Below, piece after piece: positions 25,634 through 34,471 of a DNA stretch of 47,647 bases. The notes under the pieces were generated by a model, which was given only the letters and a program-made list of their open reading frames with translations, was not told the origin of the DNA and searched no databases. Every line of letters starts with the position of its first letter. Positions within the stretch are counted from its first letter, which is position 1. This DNA is from an uncultured Corynebacterium sp. Lineage in GTDB: Bacteria; Actinomycetota; Actinomycetes; Mycobacteriales; Mycobacteriaceae. Both the position numbers and the translations under genes were made by a program. The stretch covers positions 1-47,647 of the forward strand of contig NZ_CAMICL010000012.1 of NCBI RefSeq assembly GCF_946221105.1, given 5' to 3'.

Positions 25634-27445
25634 CTATTCCCCAGCGTGCGCCTGCACCGGCCAGGCGATCTGCGCGCCTTCCATCCCGGGGTTGGCCCCG
25701 CGGCGGATTGCGCGGCGGGTATCGGCGTCGATGTAGAGGCCGGGGTCGCTGGAAAGCTGCAGCGTGCGGCCGTCGCCAAGCGAATAGCGCACGTTTTTCC
25801 AGAACCGCTCCCAGCTCATGGGTTCGCGCGAGGTGGCCAGCAGTTCGGAGATTTCGGGGCTGCGCAGCGCGGCGCGCGCCTGCTTCGCGCGCATGGAGCT
25901 GATGAACGGCGGCAGCCCGTCCAGGTAGGTGTCGGTGTCGGCGGCTTGCCAGGCGGGGTCGAGGAATTTGTCGTGGCCGACGCGGCCTTCCGGGTCGCGC
26001 GGCATGCGCGCTGCGATGGGGGTGGCCAGGCCGACGGTGTCCAGGATGCGCACGTCCAAAGGCGCGTTCATGCTGGTCATGCCAAGGTTGATCAGGTACG
26101 CGGTCAGCGGCACGTTACTCAGGTCCGAAGCATCCTCTTCGCGGTCGCGGTAGTACCAGCTGTAAATCTCCGGCTCGGCGGAGACGTAGGCGAGGTTGAG
26201 CTGCGCGGCGTCGGCGTCGATGCCCTTGTCCAGCGCGTCTTCCCAGTTCTGCATGAGCTTGGAGCCGAGGAAGTCTTCGGCGTAGCGCGGCGGGTCGGTC
26301 AGCTCGCGGCCGACGGCGAGCGTCCAGAACTCGCGCTCGTCCACGATGCCGAGTTCCTTCTCCCCGGTCTGGTACGCCTCCCAGTCGATGGGGTGGGCGC
26401 GCACGATGGTCACACCCGCCCACACGGCCACGGCGGTCGCCAGCGCGACGCTCACGCGGGTAATCGGCACGGCCATCGCGGGCAGCAGCAGCGCGAACAG
26501 CGGCAGCAGCCACATCCGCCCGTGCATGAAGTCGCCGCCGACGCGCAGCACGTAGAGGATGTGCGCGAGCGCGCAGCCGGTGACAAGCAAAACAATTGCT
26601 AATCGACGTCCTCCGGTCCCCCGCATCATCCACCCCACCGACGCGGCGGCGGCCAGCACGGGCAGCCAGAGCCAGTAGTAGCCCACGAAGTCAGCGAAGT
26701 ACTCGAACCCGCGCGTCCACTCGGCGCCGGAGGCGGATTTGGCCACGGCGGTGTGCGGGGTGAGCAGTCCGTAGTAGCCCATGCGAAAGATCTGGTAGGC
26801 GGCCGGCACGGGCAGCGCCGCGGCGAGGATGCCGGGGGTATTACGTGGGGAGAACCAGATAAGTAGGATGCCGGTCACGCCGCCGTAGAGCGCGAGCTCG
26901 GGTCGCACCAGCCAGGACATGCCGCACCAGAAGGCGAGGAAGTAACCGGCCTCCGGCGCGCGGCGGCGCACAGGCTCGGCCCAGGCGACCAGCGCGGCCC
27001 ACCACCCGGCGATCCACAAAAGCGACAGGCCCCACTCCAATCCGGAGGTGGCGAAGTCGCGCGCGGGCGGCAGCGCCAGGTAAATCACGATGCCCAGGGG
27101 CACGACGGGGCCCACCTTGCCCCAGTACCGGCCCGCGGCGAAGGTGGCCAGCGCGGCCGCCGCCACGGTCAAAATCAAGGCGAGCCACATGGCCACGTCC
27201 TCGAGGCGAGCACCGGTGAGCCAGCCAAACGCGGTGATCAGGTACTGCCACAACGTGGAGGTGTTGGCTTCGACGCGCTCGCCGGCGTTGAACACGGGCC
27301 CGTTGCCGGCGAGCAGGTTGCGCACGGTGCGCAGGACGATCAGGCCGTCGTCGGACATCCAGCGGCGGGTCCATCCGCCCCAAAACGCGAAGATGCCCGC
27401 GACTACGGCTGCGGCGAGCGCGGAGAGGCGGGCGTTCTTTGTCAT
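25634..27445 (-). CDS. aftB: Arabinofuranosyltransferase AftB (GT-C)
   Basis: A 603-aa polytopic GT-C glycosyltransferase that adds terminal beta-1,2 arabinofuranose to arabinan from decaprenyl-phospho-arabinose. It has about ten hydrophobic helices in the first 430 residues and a C-terminal periplasmic domain. The acidic pair expected in the first loop of GT-C enzymes is Asp32-Asp33 (RWMSDDGLIVLR), followed by 'NTSTLWQYL' near residue 64. The location between cmt2 and ubiA corresponds to Rv3805c in the M. tuberculosis cluster, which separates it from AftA or AftD. A copy of the genome-wide word GCTAATCGACG lies inside the gene at 26598, using the rare TTA codon. Confidence 0.9.
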   Translation of the reverse strand: MTKNARLSALAAAVVAGIFAFWGGWTRRWMSDDGLIVLRTVRNLLAGNGPVFNAGERVEANTSTLWQYLITAFGWLTGARLEDVAMWLALILTVAAAALATFAAGRYWGKVGPVVPLGIVIYLALPPARDFATSGLEWGLSLLWIAGWWAALVAWAEPVRRRAPEAGYFLAFWCGMSWLVRPELALYGGVTGILLIWFSPRNTPGILAAALPVPAAYQIFRMGYYGLLTPHTAVAKSASGAEWTRGFEYFADFVGYYWLWLPVLAAAASVGWMMRGTGGRRLAIVLLVTGCALAHILYVLRVGGDFMHGRMWLLPLFALLLPAMAVPITRVSVALATAVAVWAGVTIVRAHPIDWEAYQTGEKELGIVDEREFWTLAVGRELTDPPRYAEDFLGSKLMQNWEDALDKGIDADAAQLNLAYVSAEPEIYSWYYRDREEDASDLSNVPLTAYLINLGMTSMNAPLDVRILDTVGLATPIAARMPRDPEGRVGHDKFLDPAWQAADTDTYLDGLPPFISSMRAKQARAALRSPEISELLATSREPMSWERFWKNVRYSLGDGRTLQLSSDPGLYIDADTRRAIRRGANPGMEGAQIAWPVQAHAGE

Positions 27446-27470
27446 TGCGACGATGTTAGTGGGTCAAGGC

Positions 27471-28466
27471 CTACCAGCCTAAGTTCGGCACAACGTAGAC
27501 GGCCATGGCGATGCAGAACAGCCACGCCGCGGCGAGCAGCTGCAGGACGCGGTCCTCCAGTGCGATCTCGTCGGGCGCGCCGCCCTGGCCGCCGTCGACC
27601 ACGGAGGCGTAGCGCAGGATCGCGATGACGAACGGCACCATGGACACCTGGTACCAAATGGCGGCGGTGCCCTCGACGGAGTTGGACAGCTGGAAGCCCC
27701 ACAGCGCGTACGACATGACCACGGCGGTGGCGGACAGCGTCCACACGAACCGCAGGTAGGTCTCGGTGTAGCCCTGCAGCGAGCGGCGGATCTCCGCGCC
27801 GGTTTCCTTCACCAGCAAAAGCTCCGCGTAGCGCTTGCCGGACGCCATGAACAGCGAGCCGAACGCCGCCACCAGCAGGAACCACTGGGACAGGGAAATG
27901 CCCGCGGCCACGCCGCCGGCCATGGTGCGCAGCATGAAGCCGGAGGACACCAGCGCGATGTCGATCACCGGGATGTGCTTCCAGCCGAAGCAGTAGCCCA
28001 GCTGCAGCGCGATGTAGATGCCGATGACCCAGGCCAGCGACGTGCCGTCGGTAGCCAGAAGCGAAAGCCCGAGCGCCAGCGCGATGAGCACCGCCGCCAT
28101 GACGTACGCCAGGTTGATCGGCAGCATGCCGGAGGCGATCGGGCGGAACCGCTTGGTGGGGTGGCGGCGGTCGGATTCGACGTCGCGCGCGTCGTTGATC
28201 AGGTAGATCGAGGACGCGCCGAAGCAGAACACCACGAACGCCAGGAGGATGTCCACGGCGGTGCGGGAGTTGAAGGCATCCGCGCCGGCGGCCAGGGGCG
28301 CGGCCAGCACGAGGACGTTTTTCACCCACTGCTTGGGCCGCAGGCCCTTGATCATCGCGTCCGGGAGGTTCTTCGGCGGCGCCTTCTTCATCACCTGGTC
28401 AACGCCGGAGGTGTGCGGCTCCGACTTGATCAGGGGCTCGTCCACGGGTTCACGGGTGTTTGCCAC
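27471..28466 (-). CDS. ubiA: Decaprenyl-phosphate phosphoribosyltransferase
   Basis: A 331-aa UbiA-superfamily prenyltransferase that makes decaprenylphosphoryl-5-phosphoribose from decaprenyl phosphate and PRPP, the first step to the arabinose donor for arabinogalactan (Rv3806c equivalent). The metal-binding motif is IYLINDARDVESDRRHP, with Asn91, Asp92, Asp95 and Asp99. Nine or so hydrophobic helices follow. The charged N terminus (1-40) is cytoplasmic. The GTG start at 28466 shares one base with the TAG of the PAP2 phosphatase gene, so translation is coupled. Confidence 0.93.
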   Translation of the reverse strand: MANTREPVDEPLIKSEPHTSGVDQVMKKAPPKNLPDAMIKGLRPKQWVKNVLVLAAPLAAGADAFNSRTAVDILLAFVVFCFGASSIYLINDARDVESDRRHPTKRFRPIASGMLPINLAYVMAAVLIALALGLSLLATDGTSLAWVIGIYIALQLGYCFGWKHIPVIDIALVSSGFMLRTMAGGVAAGISLSQWFLLVAAFGSLFMASGKRYAELLLVKETGAEIRRSLQGYTETYLRFVWTLSATAVVMSYALWGFQLSNSVEGTAAIWYQVSMVPFVIAILRYASVVDGGQGGAPDEIALEDRVLQLLAAAWLFCIAMAVYVVPNLGW

Positions 28467-28966
28467 TAGATCCTCTTCTCAGCCTCGATTGCCACCTTCG
28501 CCGTCGCCGCGCCCAGGGCAGCACCGGCGAGGGTGTCGGTTGGGTAATGCACGCCGAGCACGTTACGCGACAGCATCATCACCGGCACGAGCAGCCACGG
28601 CCACTTGCGCCCGGTGATGTCCGCCAGGTGCGCGGCTGCGGCGCCGGTGTTGGCGGCGTGCGACGAGGGAAACGACAGCTGCGAGGGCGTTTTCACGCCG
28701 ATCTTCACGCGCGCATCGTTCGGACGCGGGCGGCGCACGATCCGCTTGAGCACCACGGTCGTGGCATGCGCGGCGAAGGTACCGGCACCGAGCGCGAGCC
28801 ACTTGGAGCGCTTTCGCTTATCGACGGCTCCGCCAAGCCCCGCCACCGCCAGCCAACCGAGGTCGTGCTCGCCGAAGTAGCTCAAGCACCGGGCGGCCTT
28901 CGCGGTTTCCGGGGTGTACAACTTGTCCTGGATGGCGACGAGAAGGTCGGTTTCTTTACTGGGCAT
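28466..28966 (-). CDS. PAP2-type phosphatase, probable decaprenylphosphoryl-phosphoribose phosphatase
   Basis: A 166-aa membrane phosphatase of the PAP2 superfamily. Its three motifs are present: 'KRIVRRPRPND' (KX6RP), 'SFPSSHAANTG' (PSGH-like, here PSSH) and 'SRNVLGVHYPTDTLAGA' (SRX5HX3D). By motif set and location between ubiA and glfT2 it corresponds to Rv3807c, thought to remove the 5-phosphate from decaprenylphosphoryl-phosphoribose. This is family and context knowledge, not something visible in the sequence. Its start overlaps the 3' end of glfT2 by 11 bases and its stop overlaps the ubiA start. Confidence 0.88.
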   Translation of the reverse strand: MPSKETDLLVAIQDKLYTPETAKAARCLSYFGEHDLGWLAVAGLGGAVDKRKRSKWLALGAGTFAAHATTVVLKRIVRRPRPNDARVKIGVKTPSQLSFPSSHAANTGAAAAHLADITGRKWPWLLVPVMMLSRNVLGVHYPTDTLAGAALGAATAKVAIEAEKRI

Positions 28967-30956
28967 CGAAGACCTTCCCCCAGTTCTCGTGGCTGGTCAG
29001 CTCTTCGCGCGCGTCGCGGTAGGTGCGCTTGAGTTCCGGCCAGCGCTGCTTGATCTGGGCGCGGAGTTCCTTCTGCTCGCGCATCAGGTCGTCGGCAAGT
29101 GCCTTGTCGCGCTTGCGGAAGGCCACGCCGGTGCCGCCGGCGGTGGACACGGTCGCCGAGTCCACGCGGGCAAGCGTGTACCAGCGCGCCTCGTCGGCGG
29201 TGAGGTTGAGCTGCGGCGCGTCCCAGTGCGCGCGGTCCTCGTCCTTGCGCAGGTGCATCAGAGCCTTGACGGCCCACGGGATCTTCTTGATCTTGGCCAG
29301 GCGCCCGCCGACCTTGTTGGTGGGCACGCCCGGCGCGCCGGTCGGCGCGGGCAGGTCGGTCGCGGACGGCAGCACCTGCGCGTCCGAGTACTCCTTACGG
29401 ATCCCCTGAATCCGCGGTAACGAGGATTCAAGGATGTCGAAGAGCTGGTCCGGGCCCGCGAGGAAGTCGCGCATCGCCTCGTTTTGGATGGCGATGGTGG
29501 AGTACTCCATGCAGAAGTAGTGTTTCGCGGTGGATTTAGACATGTTCTTCAGCATCGCCTCCGGGTTGTCCGGCCCGTAGATGCTGGCCACGATGAGGCG
29601 GTTGCGCATGTGGAAGTACGCCTGCCAGTCAATCGCGTCGTCCTTGTCCGCCCACGCCATGTGCCAGATGGCCACGCCGGGCCAGGTCACCGTCGGGAAG
29701 CCTGCTTCCTTGGCGCGCAGGGCGTACTCGTTGTCGTCCCACTTGATAAACAGCGGCAGCGGCAGCCCCAACTTCTCCGCCACCACGCGCGGGAAGAGGT
29801 TCATCCACCAGCCGTTGTAGTCCACGTCGATGCGGCGGTGCAGCGGGCGCGAGGTGGTCTTTTTCGGGTCCAGGTCCTCTTCGTCCGTGCCCACGTAACC
29901 CAGCGGGTACTTGGCAAAGTCGTGGTCGTAGACGGCGTGCTTGGCGGCGGAGAACATGAAGATCTCCGGGTCCACGGTCTCGCCGGTGGTGCGCAGTTGC
30001 GAGCGGTCCTGCAGGTTGAGCATCTGCCCGCCCACCAGGATCGGCTGTGCTGCGTAGCGGGCGGCCTGCACGGCGCGCACGATGGAGTCCGGTTCGATGG
30101 CGATGTCGTCGTCCATGTACAGGATGAACGGCGCATCCGTGCGGTTCAGGGCCTCGTACATGATGCGGGAGTAGCCGCCGGAGCCGCCCAGGTTGCCCTG
30201 CTGGAAGATCTGCAGCTTGCCGTTCAAGTTCTTCTCGGCTTCGGCGAAGTCCGGCTCGTTTGCCGGGTGCTGGTTGCCCTGGTCCGGCATGAGCACGTTG
30301 CTGATGCAGGCTTCCACGTACGGGTCCTCCGCCAGCGCGTGCAGCGCGTTGACGGCGTCGCGGGGGCGGTTGAACGTCGGAATGCCCACCGCCACCTGCT
30401 TGGGCTGGGGCGGGACCACGGTGCCGTCGTCAAGCACCTGCTCTTTGGGCTCCTGCGGCGAGCACCACGCGGCGTCCGCGATGCGCGTGTCGTCTTCGGC
30501 GGTGACGTCGAACCACAGCCAGCCGCCGTCTTCGAAGTTGCTCAGCTTCAGCGGGATTTCGATGCTGCCGGTTGCCTCGACGTTGGTGACGCTGACGCGC
30601 GTGCCATCGTGTTTCGAACGGTAGACGGAGATGGTGGCGCGGCCTTCGACCTCCATGGACAGGACGACAGAGTCCAGCTGCGACCAGCGGCGCCAGTAGC
30701 TCGCCGGAAACGCGTTGAAGTACGTCTCGAAGCTGACCTCGTTGCCCGCGGGCACCTCGAAGCTTGTGCGGTCGGACCAGCGCAGACGCTGCTTGTTGTG
30801 CTCCTGCTCGATCAGGTACAGCATGCGCACGTCGTGCGGCTCGCCCTTTTTGGGCATGAGGACGCGCTGCAGCGTGTCCACGGCGAGGGTCTTGCTCGTC
30901 TCCACAGCTCTCACTTTCTGTTGTGGGCAGTCGGAAACCAAGCGTAATCGCTTCAA
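28956..30956 (-). CDS. glfT2: Galactofuranosyltransferase GlfT2
   Basis: A 666-aa bifunctional galactofuranosyltransferase that polymerises the galactan of arabinogalactan from UDP-galactofuranose. An N-terminal beta domain (about 1-185) is followed by a GT-A domain with 'VGIPTFNRP' near residue 190, the metal-binding DDD at 282-284 (LYMDDDIAIEPD), 'WWMNLFPR' near 385 and 'DDNEYALRAKEAGFP' with 'WHMAW' further on. The C-terminal helical region completes the tetramerisation fold known for the family. Start 30956 is preferred because AAGGA lies 6 bases before the ATG; GTG 30914 and GTG 30905 are closer to the start of similarity with mycobacterial GlfT2 and remain possible. A TetR gene lies 37 bases upstream on the same strand. 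Confidence 0.95.
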   Translation of the reverse strand: MKRLRLVSDCPQQKVRAVETSKTLAVDTLQRVLMPKKGEPHDVRMLYLIEQEHNKQRLRWSDRTSFEVPAGNEVSFETYFNAFPASYWRRWSQLDSVVLSMEVEGRATISVYRSKHDGTRVSVTNVEATGSIEIPLKLSNFEDGGWLWFDVTAEDDTRIADAAWCSPQEPKEQVLDDGTVVPPQPKQVAVGIPTFNRPRDAVNALHALAEDPYVEACISNVLMPDQGNQHPANEPDFAEAEKNLNGKLQIFQQGNLGGSGGYSRIMYEALNRTDAPFILYMDDDIAIEPDSIVRAVQAARYAAQPILVGGQMLNLQDRSQLRTTGETVDPEIFMFSAAKHAVYDHDFAKYPLGYVGTDEEDLDPKKTTSRPLHRRIDVDYNGWWMNLFPRVVAEKLGLPLPLFIKWDDNEYALRAKEAGFPTVTWPGVAIWHMAWADKDDAIDWQAYFHMRNRLIVASIYGPDNPEAMLKNMSKSTAKHYFCMEYSTIAIQNEAMRDFLAGPDQLFDILESSLPRIQGIRKEYSDAQVLPSATDLPAPTGAPGVPTNKVGGRLAKIKKIPWAVKALMHLRKDEDRAHWDAPQLNLTADEARWYTLARVDSATVSTAGGTGVAFRKRDKALADDLMREQKELRAQIKQRWPELKRTYRDAREELTSHENWGKVFDAQ

Positions 30957-30993
30957 TGGTGATTCCTTGGTGTGGCTCGCGGGATGGCGCGGG

Positions 30994-31566
30994 TTAGGCG
31001 GAGAAGAGGAGACGCAGGCCTTCGCGAAGGTCTGCCACGATGCGGCTGGCTTCAGATTCGGGAACCCGCAGGTTGTCTAGAGCGAGGCCGTTGATCAGCG
31101 CGGTAACCAGGCGCGCTTTGGGCTTTGCGTCCTCCTCACCGCCCAGCGCAGCGACAACGTTGCCCTGAAAGTCTTCAAGCACCTCGGTGTAGAGCTTCGC
31201 AATCCAGTCCCGGGTTGCAGAGGCGGAGCCGTACGTGACCCAGATCGCGGCATCTTCGGAACGCACCCCTCCGGTCGGGAGGAGCTCGGCAAGCCTCGCC
31301 ACCCAGGTTTCGAGCTCGCCTTCCCTTTCAGGCACCGCCGCCACCCGCTCGCTCTGGCGCTGGATGGAGCGGATGAACGCGTGAGCCAGCAGGGTGTCCC
31401 TGTTCGGAGCGTGGTACTGCACAGAGCCGGCGGCGAACCCGGATTCCTTCGCCACCTCCCGCACGCTCACGGCATCGAGCCCCCGCGACGCAATGATGCG
31501 GATAGTGGCGTCGGCAATGGTCGCGGCCGATTCTGAAAACTGATGGTCCAGGGAGAAGTCGTTCAT
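30994..31566 (-). CDS. TetR-family transcriptional regulator
   Basis: A 190-aa TetR-type repressor. The helix-turn-helix spans about residues 22-62 ('DAVSVREVAKESGFAAGSVQ' then 'YHAPNRDTLLAHAF'). The C-terminal part is helical and should bind a ligand. It is divergent from the GAP-family transporter gene, and two TACGTTCGTA sites lie between them, so it most likely represses that transporter and itself. On its own strand it runs towards glfT2, only 37 bases away, without a visible terminator, so read-through into the galactan operon is possible. The ATG at 31566 is weakly preceded by GGGG. Confidence 0.88.
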   Translation of the reverse strand: MNDFSLDHQFSESAATIADATIRIIASRGLDAVSVREVAKESGFAAGSVQYHAPNRDTLLAHAFIRSIQRQSERVAAVPEREGELETWVARLAELLPTGGVRSEDAAIWVTYGSASATRDWIAKLYTEVLEDFQGNVVAALGGEEDAKPKARLVTALINGLALDNLRVPESEASRIVADLREGLRLLFSA

Positions 31567-31591
31567 GGTTGCGCCCCATTCTAGATTCTCG

Positions 31592-31619
31592 TACGTTCGT
31601 AAGGCGTAATACGTTCGTA
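31592..31619. promoter_or_regulatory. Two-copy operator TACGTTCGTA
   Basis: The palindromic 10-mer TACGTTCGTA occurs at 31592-31601 and 31610-31619, start-to-start 18 bp, in the 73-base space between the TetR gene and the GAP-family gene. Between the copies lies GGCGTAA, which could contribute to a -10 (TAATAC). The layout is typical of a TetR dimer pair on a divergent promoter. Confidence 0.65.
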
Positions 31620-31639
31620 TGAGAGATCCGGAGCGTCCC

Positions 31640-32329
31640 ATGGGTTCAGTCATCGCAGTTGTTGGCTTGGCGCTGCTCGACAGCCTGAGCTTGGGCACCC
31701 TTGTCATCCCCCTTGCGCTTATCGTCCACTGGCGCGCCGTCCGCGTTCCGGCGCTGACCGCGTACCTGCTCACCGTCGCGGCGGTGTATTTCCTCGTCGG
31801 GCTTGGGATCCTCCTCGGATTCGCTGGCCTGGGGTCAATTGCCGAACGGGCCACGCAAACCAACGTCTTCCCGTGGATCACATTGACACTGGGCGCCGCC
31901 CTCGCGCTCTTCGGCATCTTCGCCCCCAACCCCAAAAAGCCCGAACCCGGGCAGTTGCCGAAACGCGCAGCCGGAGCCACAAGCAGTGTGCCGAGCATGG
32001 TCGCCCTGGGCCTCGGCGCATCTCTCACCGAGGCGGCGACAATGCTGCCGTACATCGCAGCGATGGGCATCATCGGCAGCTGGGATATCCCATCCGTGGC
32101 CAAGGCCGGGGCCGTGGGTGTCTACTGCCTCGTCATGATTTTGCCGACAGTCATCCTCGCCACCGTGGCACTGCTCTTCGGCCAGAAGTTCTTCCCGCGG
32201 CTCGAACGCCTTATCCCCCGCCTCGAGTACGAGGCAAAAGTGACGCTTCTCTGGATCGCCGCCATCGTCGGCATCTACATGGTGGCGAACAGCGTTGCGA
32301 CGATCCGCGGTGACCTCCCCGCCTCATAG
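31640..32329 (+). CDS. GAP/Sap (sulfolipid-addressing-like) membrane protein
   Basis: A 229-aa protein with about six hydrophobic helices, related to the GAP family (PF11139) that includes mycobacterial Sap and GPL-addressing proteins, which help export glycolipids. Conserved-looking marks are 'LALLDSLSLGTLVIPLALI' near the N terminus and 'GLGASLTEAATMLPYIAAM' near residue 123. It is probably a small-molecule or lipid transporter at the inner membrane. ATG 31640 is chosen for GGAG six bases before; ATG 31619 lies inside the operator. It is controlled by the divergent TetR gene. The nature of the substrate is unknown. Confidence 0.8.
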   Translation: MGSVIAVVGLALLDSLSLGTLVIPLALIVHWRAVRVPALTAYLLTVAAVYFLVGLGILLGFAGLGSIAERATQTNVFPWITLTLGAALALFGIFAPNPKKPEPGQLPKRAAGATSSVPSMVALGLGASLTEAATMLPYIAAMGIIGSWDIPSVAKAGAVGVYCLVMILPTVILATVALLFGQKFFPRLERLIPRLEYEAKVTLLWIAAIVGIYMVANSVATIRGDLPAS

Positions 32330-32454
32330 TGAGGACCGGTTTCGCGCGACGGCCGCATTGGCGCTTGATGCGCATGACCGATACGGTAGCTACGTTTTCA
32401 CGCCCTCACCTGCCCGAGGGGGCACTTTCCCGCGCATTCAGAACGGTAGATTCC

Positions 32455-33993
32455 ATGGCTTTCGCTCACACCGAGATTTCTCACGAACCGCCCGCTCCGA
32501 CGGGGGTTGTGGAGTCCTTCCGCTACGCATTTTCGTCGCCTACTCGCCTGCGCAAGGAGGTGCTGGCGGGACTTACCGTCGCGTTGGCTCTCATCCCTGA
32601 GGCCATCGCGTTTTCCATCCTCGCCGGCGTTGATCCGGCGCTCGGGCTGTTCGCCTCGGTGGTCATGGCGATCACGATCGCGTTTACCGGCGGGCGCCCC
32701 GCGATGATCTCGGCTGCCACTGGTGCGGTCGCCCTGGTCATCGCCCCGGTGGCCCGCGAGTACGGGGTGGACTACTTCATCGCAACCGTCTTGCTGGCGG
32801 GCGTGCTGCAGATCCTGCTCGCGGCCCTCGGGGTGGCCAAGTTGCAACGCTTCATCCCGCGGTCGGTGATGACCGGGTTCGTCAACGCGCTGGGTATTTT
32901 GATCTTCACCGCGCAGCTGGAGCATCTTATCGACGTCCCAAAGGTCGTCTACGTGCTCGTCGCAGCTGGCATCGCGATCATGATCGGGTGGCCGAAGCTT
33001 ACGGGCGCCATCCCTGCCCCGTTGATCACCATCATCGTTATCAGCGCTGTCGTGGGGTTTGCCGGATTCCGCGTCCCCACTGTGTCGGATATGGGGCAAC
33101 TGCCGGATTCCCTGCCGCGCCTGTTCGTCCCGGACGTGCCACTAACGCTGGAGACGCTTCAGATTATCGCGCCGTATTCCCTGGCCATGGCAATCGTGGG
33201 CCTGCTGGAGTCGTTGATGACCGCCAAGCTTGTCGACGACATCACCGACACCCACTCCGACAAAACCCGCGAATCCTGGGGACAAGGCGTGGCGAACATC
33301 GTCTCCGGCATCTTCGGCGGCATGGGCGGCTGCGCCATGATTGGCCAGACCATGATCAACGTCCGCGAATCTGGGGCGCGCACCCGCCTGTCTACGCTGC
33401 TGGCCGGCGTGTTCCTCCTCGCCTTCATCCTGCTGCTCGGCGACGTGGTGGGCCAGATCCCGATGGCGGCACTCGTGGCCATCATGATCATGGTGTCGGT
33501 GGGCACCATCGACTGGCACTCGGTGCACCCGCGCACCCTGAAATTCATGCCGCTGTCGGAGACCGTGGTGATGCTGGTGACCGTCGTAGCAACGCTTGCC
33601 ACCAGCAACCTCGCCGTCGGCGTGGTGCTCGGCGTGATCACCGCGATGATCACCTTCGCCCGCCGCGTCGCACACCTCGCCTCCGTTGAGCAGGTTTCCG
33701 CCGAGGACACCACCAATGACGGGAAGGTGGACACCCGCACCTACCGCATCCACGGCCAGCTGTTCTGGGCCTCCAGCAACGACCTGGTCTACGCGTTCGA
33801 CTACACCGACCCGGCAGAAAACATCGTCCTCGACTTGAGCGCGGCCGAGGTGTGGGACGCCTCCACCGTGGCCACGCTGGACTCCGTCACCCGCAAGTTC
33901 GAGGAACGAGGCAAGACCGTCACCATCGTCGGCCTCGACGGGCCGAGCAAGGACCGCCTGGACCGCCTGTCCGGAAAACTCAACAGCCAATAA
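32455..33993 (+). CDS. SulP-family anion transporter with STAS domain
   Basis: A 512-aa SulP/SLC26 transporter. The membrane domain has about 12-14 helices; the family signature is seen in 'LTVALALIPEAIAFSILAGV' (about residues 38-57), followed by 'FTGGRPAMISAATGA'. 'GQGVANIVSGIFGGMGGCAM' lies near residue 280. The C-terminal STAS domain starts near residue 425 ('RIHGQLFWASSNDL', then 'LDLSAAEVWDASTVATL'). The substrate may be sulfate, bicarbonate or another anion. ATG 32455 is chosen because similarity starts just after it and TAGATT (32447-32452) may be a -10 for a near-leaderless mRNA; ATG 32374 is possible. The 125 bases upstream hold a GC-rich hairpin but no gene. Confidence 0.9.
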   Translation: MAFAHTEISHEPPAPTGVVESFRYAFSSPTRLRKEVLAGLTVALALIPEAIAFSILAGVDPALGLFASVVMAITIAFTGGRPAMISAATGAVALVIAPVAREYGVDYFIATVLLAGVLQILLAALGVAKLQRFIPRSVMTGFVNALGILIFTAQLEHLIDVPKVVYVLVAAGIAIMIGWPKLTGAIPAPLITIIVISAVVGFAGFRVPTVSDMGQLPDSLPRLFVPDVPLTLETLQIIAPYSLAMAIVGLLESLMTAKLVDDITDTHSDKTRESWGQGVANIVSGIFGGMGGCAMIGQTMINVRESGARTRLSTLLAGVFLLAFILLLGDVVGQIPMAALVAIMIMVSVGTIDWHSVHPRTLKFMPLSETVVMLVTVVATLATSNLAVGVVLGVITAMITFARRVAHLASVEQVSAEDTTNDGKVDTRTYRIHGQLFWASSNDLVYAFDYTDPAENIVLDLSAAEVWDASTVATLDSVTRKFEERGKTVTIVGLDGPSKDRLDRLSGKLNSQ

Positions 33994-34020
33994 CGGCGCT
34001 TCTCCCGTAGGCTGCGAATC

Positions 34021-34359
34021 ATGCAGTTCAAGGGATACAACGACGACGGTCTCCCCCACGACCCCGCAGGTGGACAACGCAACGGCTCCGGTTCGCCGGC
34101 GCGCAACTACGCCATCGGCGCAGCCTGCATCGTGGTGGCCGTACTCTCGTTCGCGTTCCTCACCGGGTCCACCGCCGTGTTCATCGGCATCGCGGGCGCG
34201 GTGACCGGGGCGGTGTTTCTGGTGATGGGGATCCAGGGCAGCGGCGCCCGGCAGCCAGAGACGCTCGAGCGGGAAAACTTCGGCACCCAGGACCCGGGCG
34301 CAGACTACGACTGGGACGGCAACTTCCGCCGCGAGTTCGGCGACGGTCAGCACCGCTAA
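34021..34359 (+). CDS. 112-aa hypothetical two-helix membrane protein
   Basis: A polar N terminus (1-27) is followed by two hydrophobic helices (about 30-47, 'AIGAACIVVAVLSFAFLTG', and 52-72, 'FIGIAGAVTGAVFLVMGI') and an acidic tail ('DPGADYDWDGNFRREFGDG'). I do not recognise the family. The ATG lies 27 bases after the sulP-like stop, so the two may be cotranscribed. A 10-base palindrome CACCTAGGTG at 34369-34378, just after the stop, may be part of a terminator before the iron-regulated gene. Confidence 0.6.
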   Translation: MQFKGYNDDGLPHDPAGGQRNGSGSPARNYAIGAACIVVAVLSFAFLTGSTAVFIGIAGAVTGAVFLVMGIQGSGARQPETLERENFGTQDPGADYDWDGNFRREFGDGQHR

Positions 34360-34400
34360 AGCCCGGGCCACCTAGGTGTTGCCCGGTGGCGGCGGCGTAC

Positions 34401-34434
34401 CCTAAGCTAATCGTGTTAGCTTAGGCACACCTAA
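34401..34434 (+). promoter_or_regulatory. DtxR-type iron box fused to a long palindrome
   Basis: TTAGCTTAGGCACACCTAA (34416-34434) matches the DtxR consensus at about 15 of 19 positions. The left half also forms a perfect 10-bp inverted repeat with CCTAAGCTAA (34401-34410), spacer TCGTG, TTAGCTTAGG (34416-34425). It lies about 40 bp upstream of the siderophore-binding lipoprotein gene, so iron repression is expected. Confidence 0.75.
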
Positions 34435-34471
34435 CCCAGGTTGCTTTCGTTCCCGACCGAAAGGGCGAACC

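Noticed and set aside
24626..26602. Long plus-strand frame opposite cmt2 and aftB
   Set aside because: It spans two real genes on the other strand, crosses their intergenic space and shows no family resemblance.
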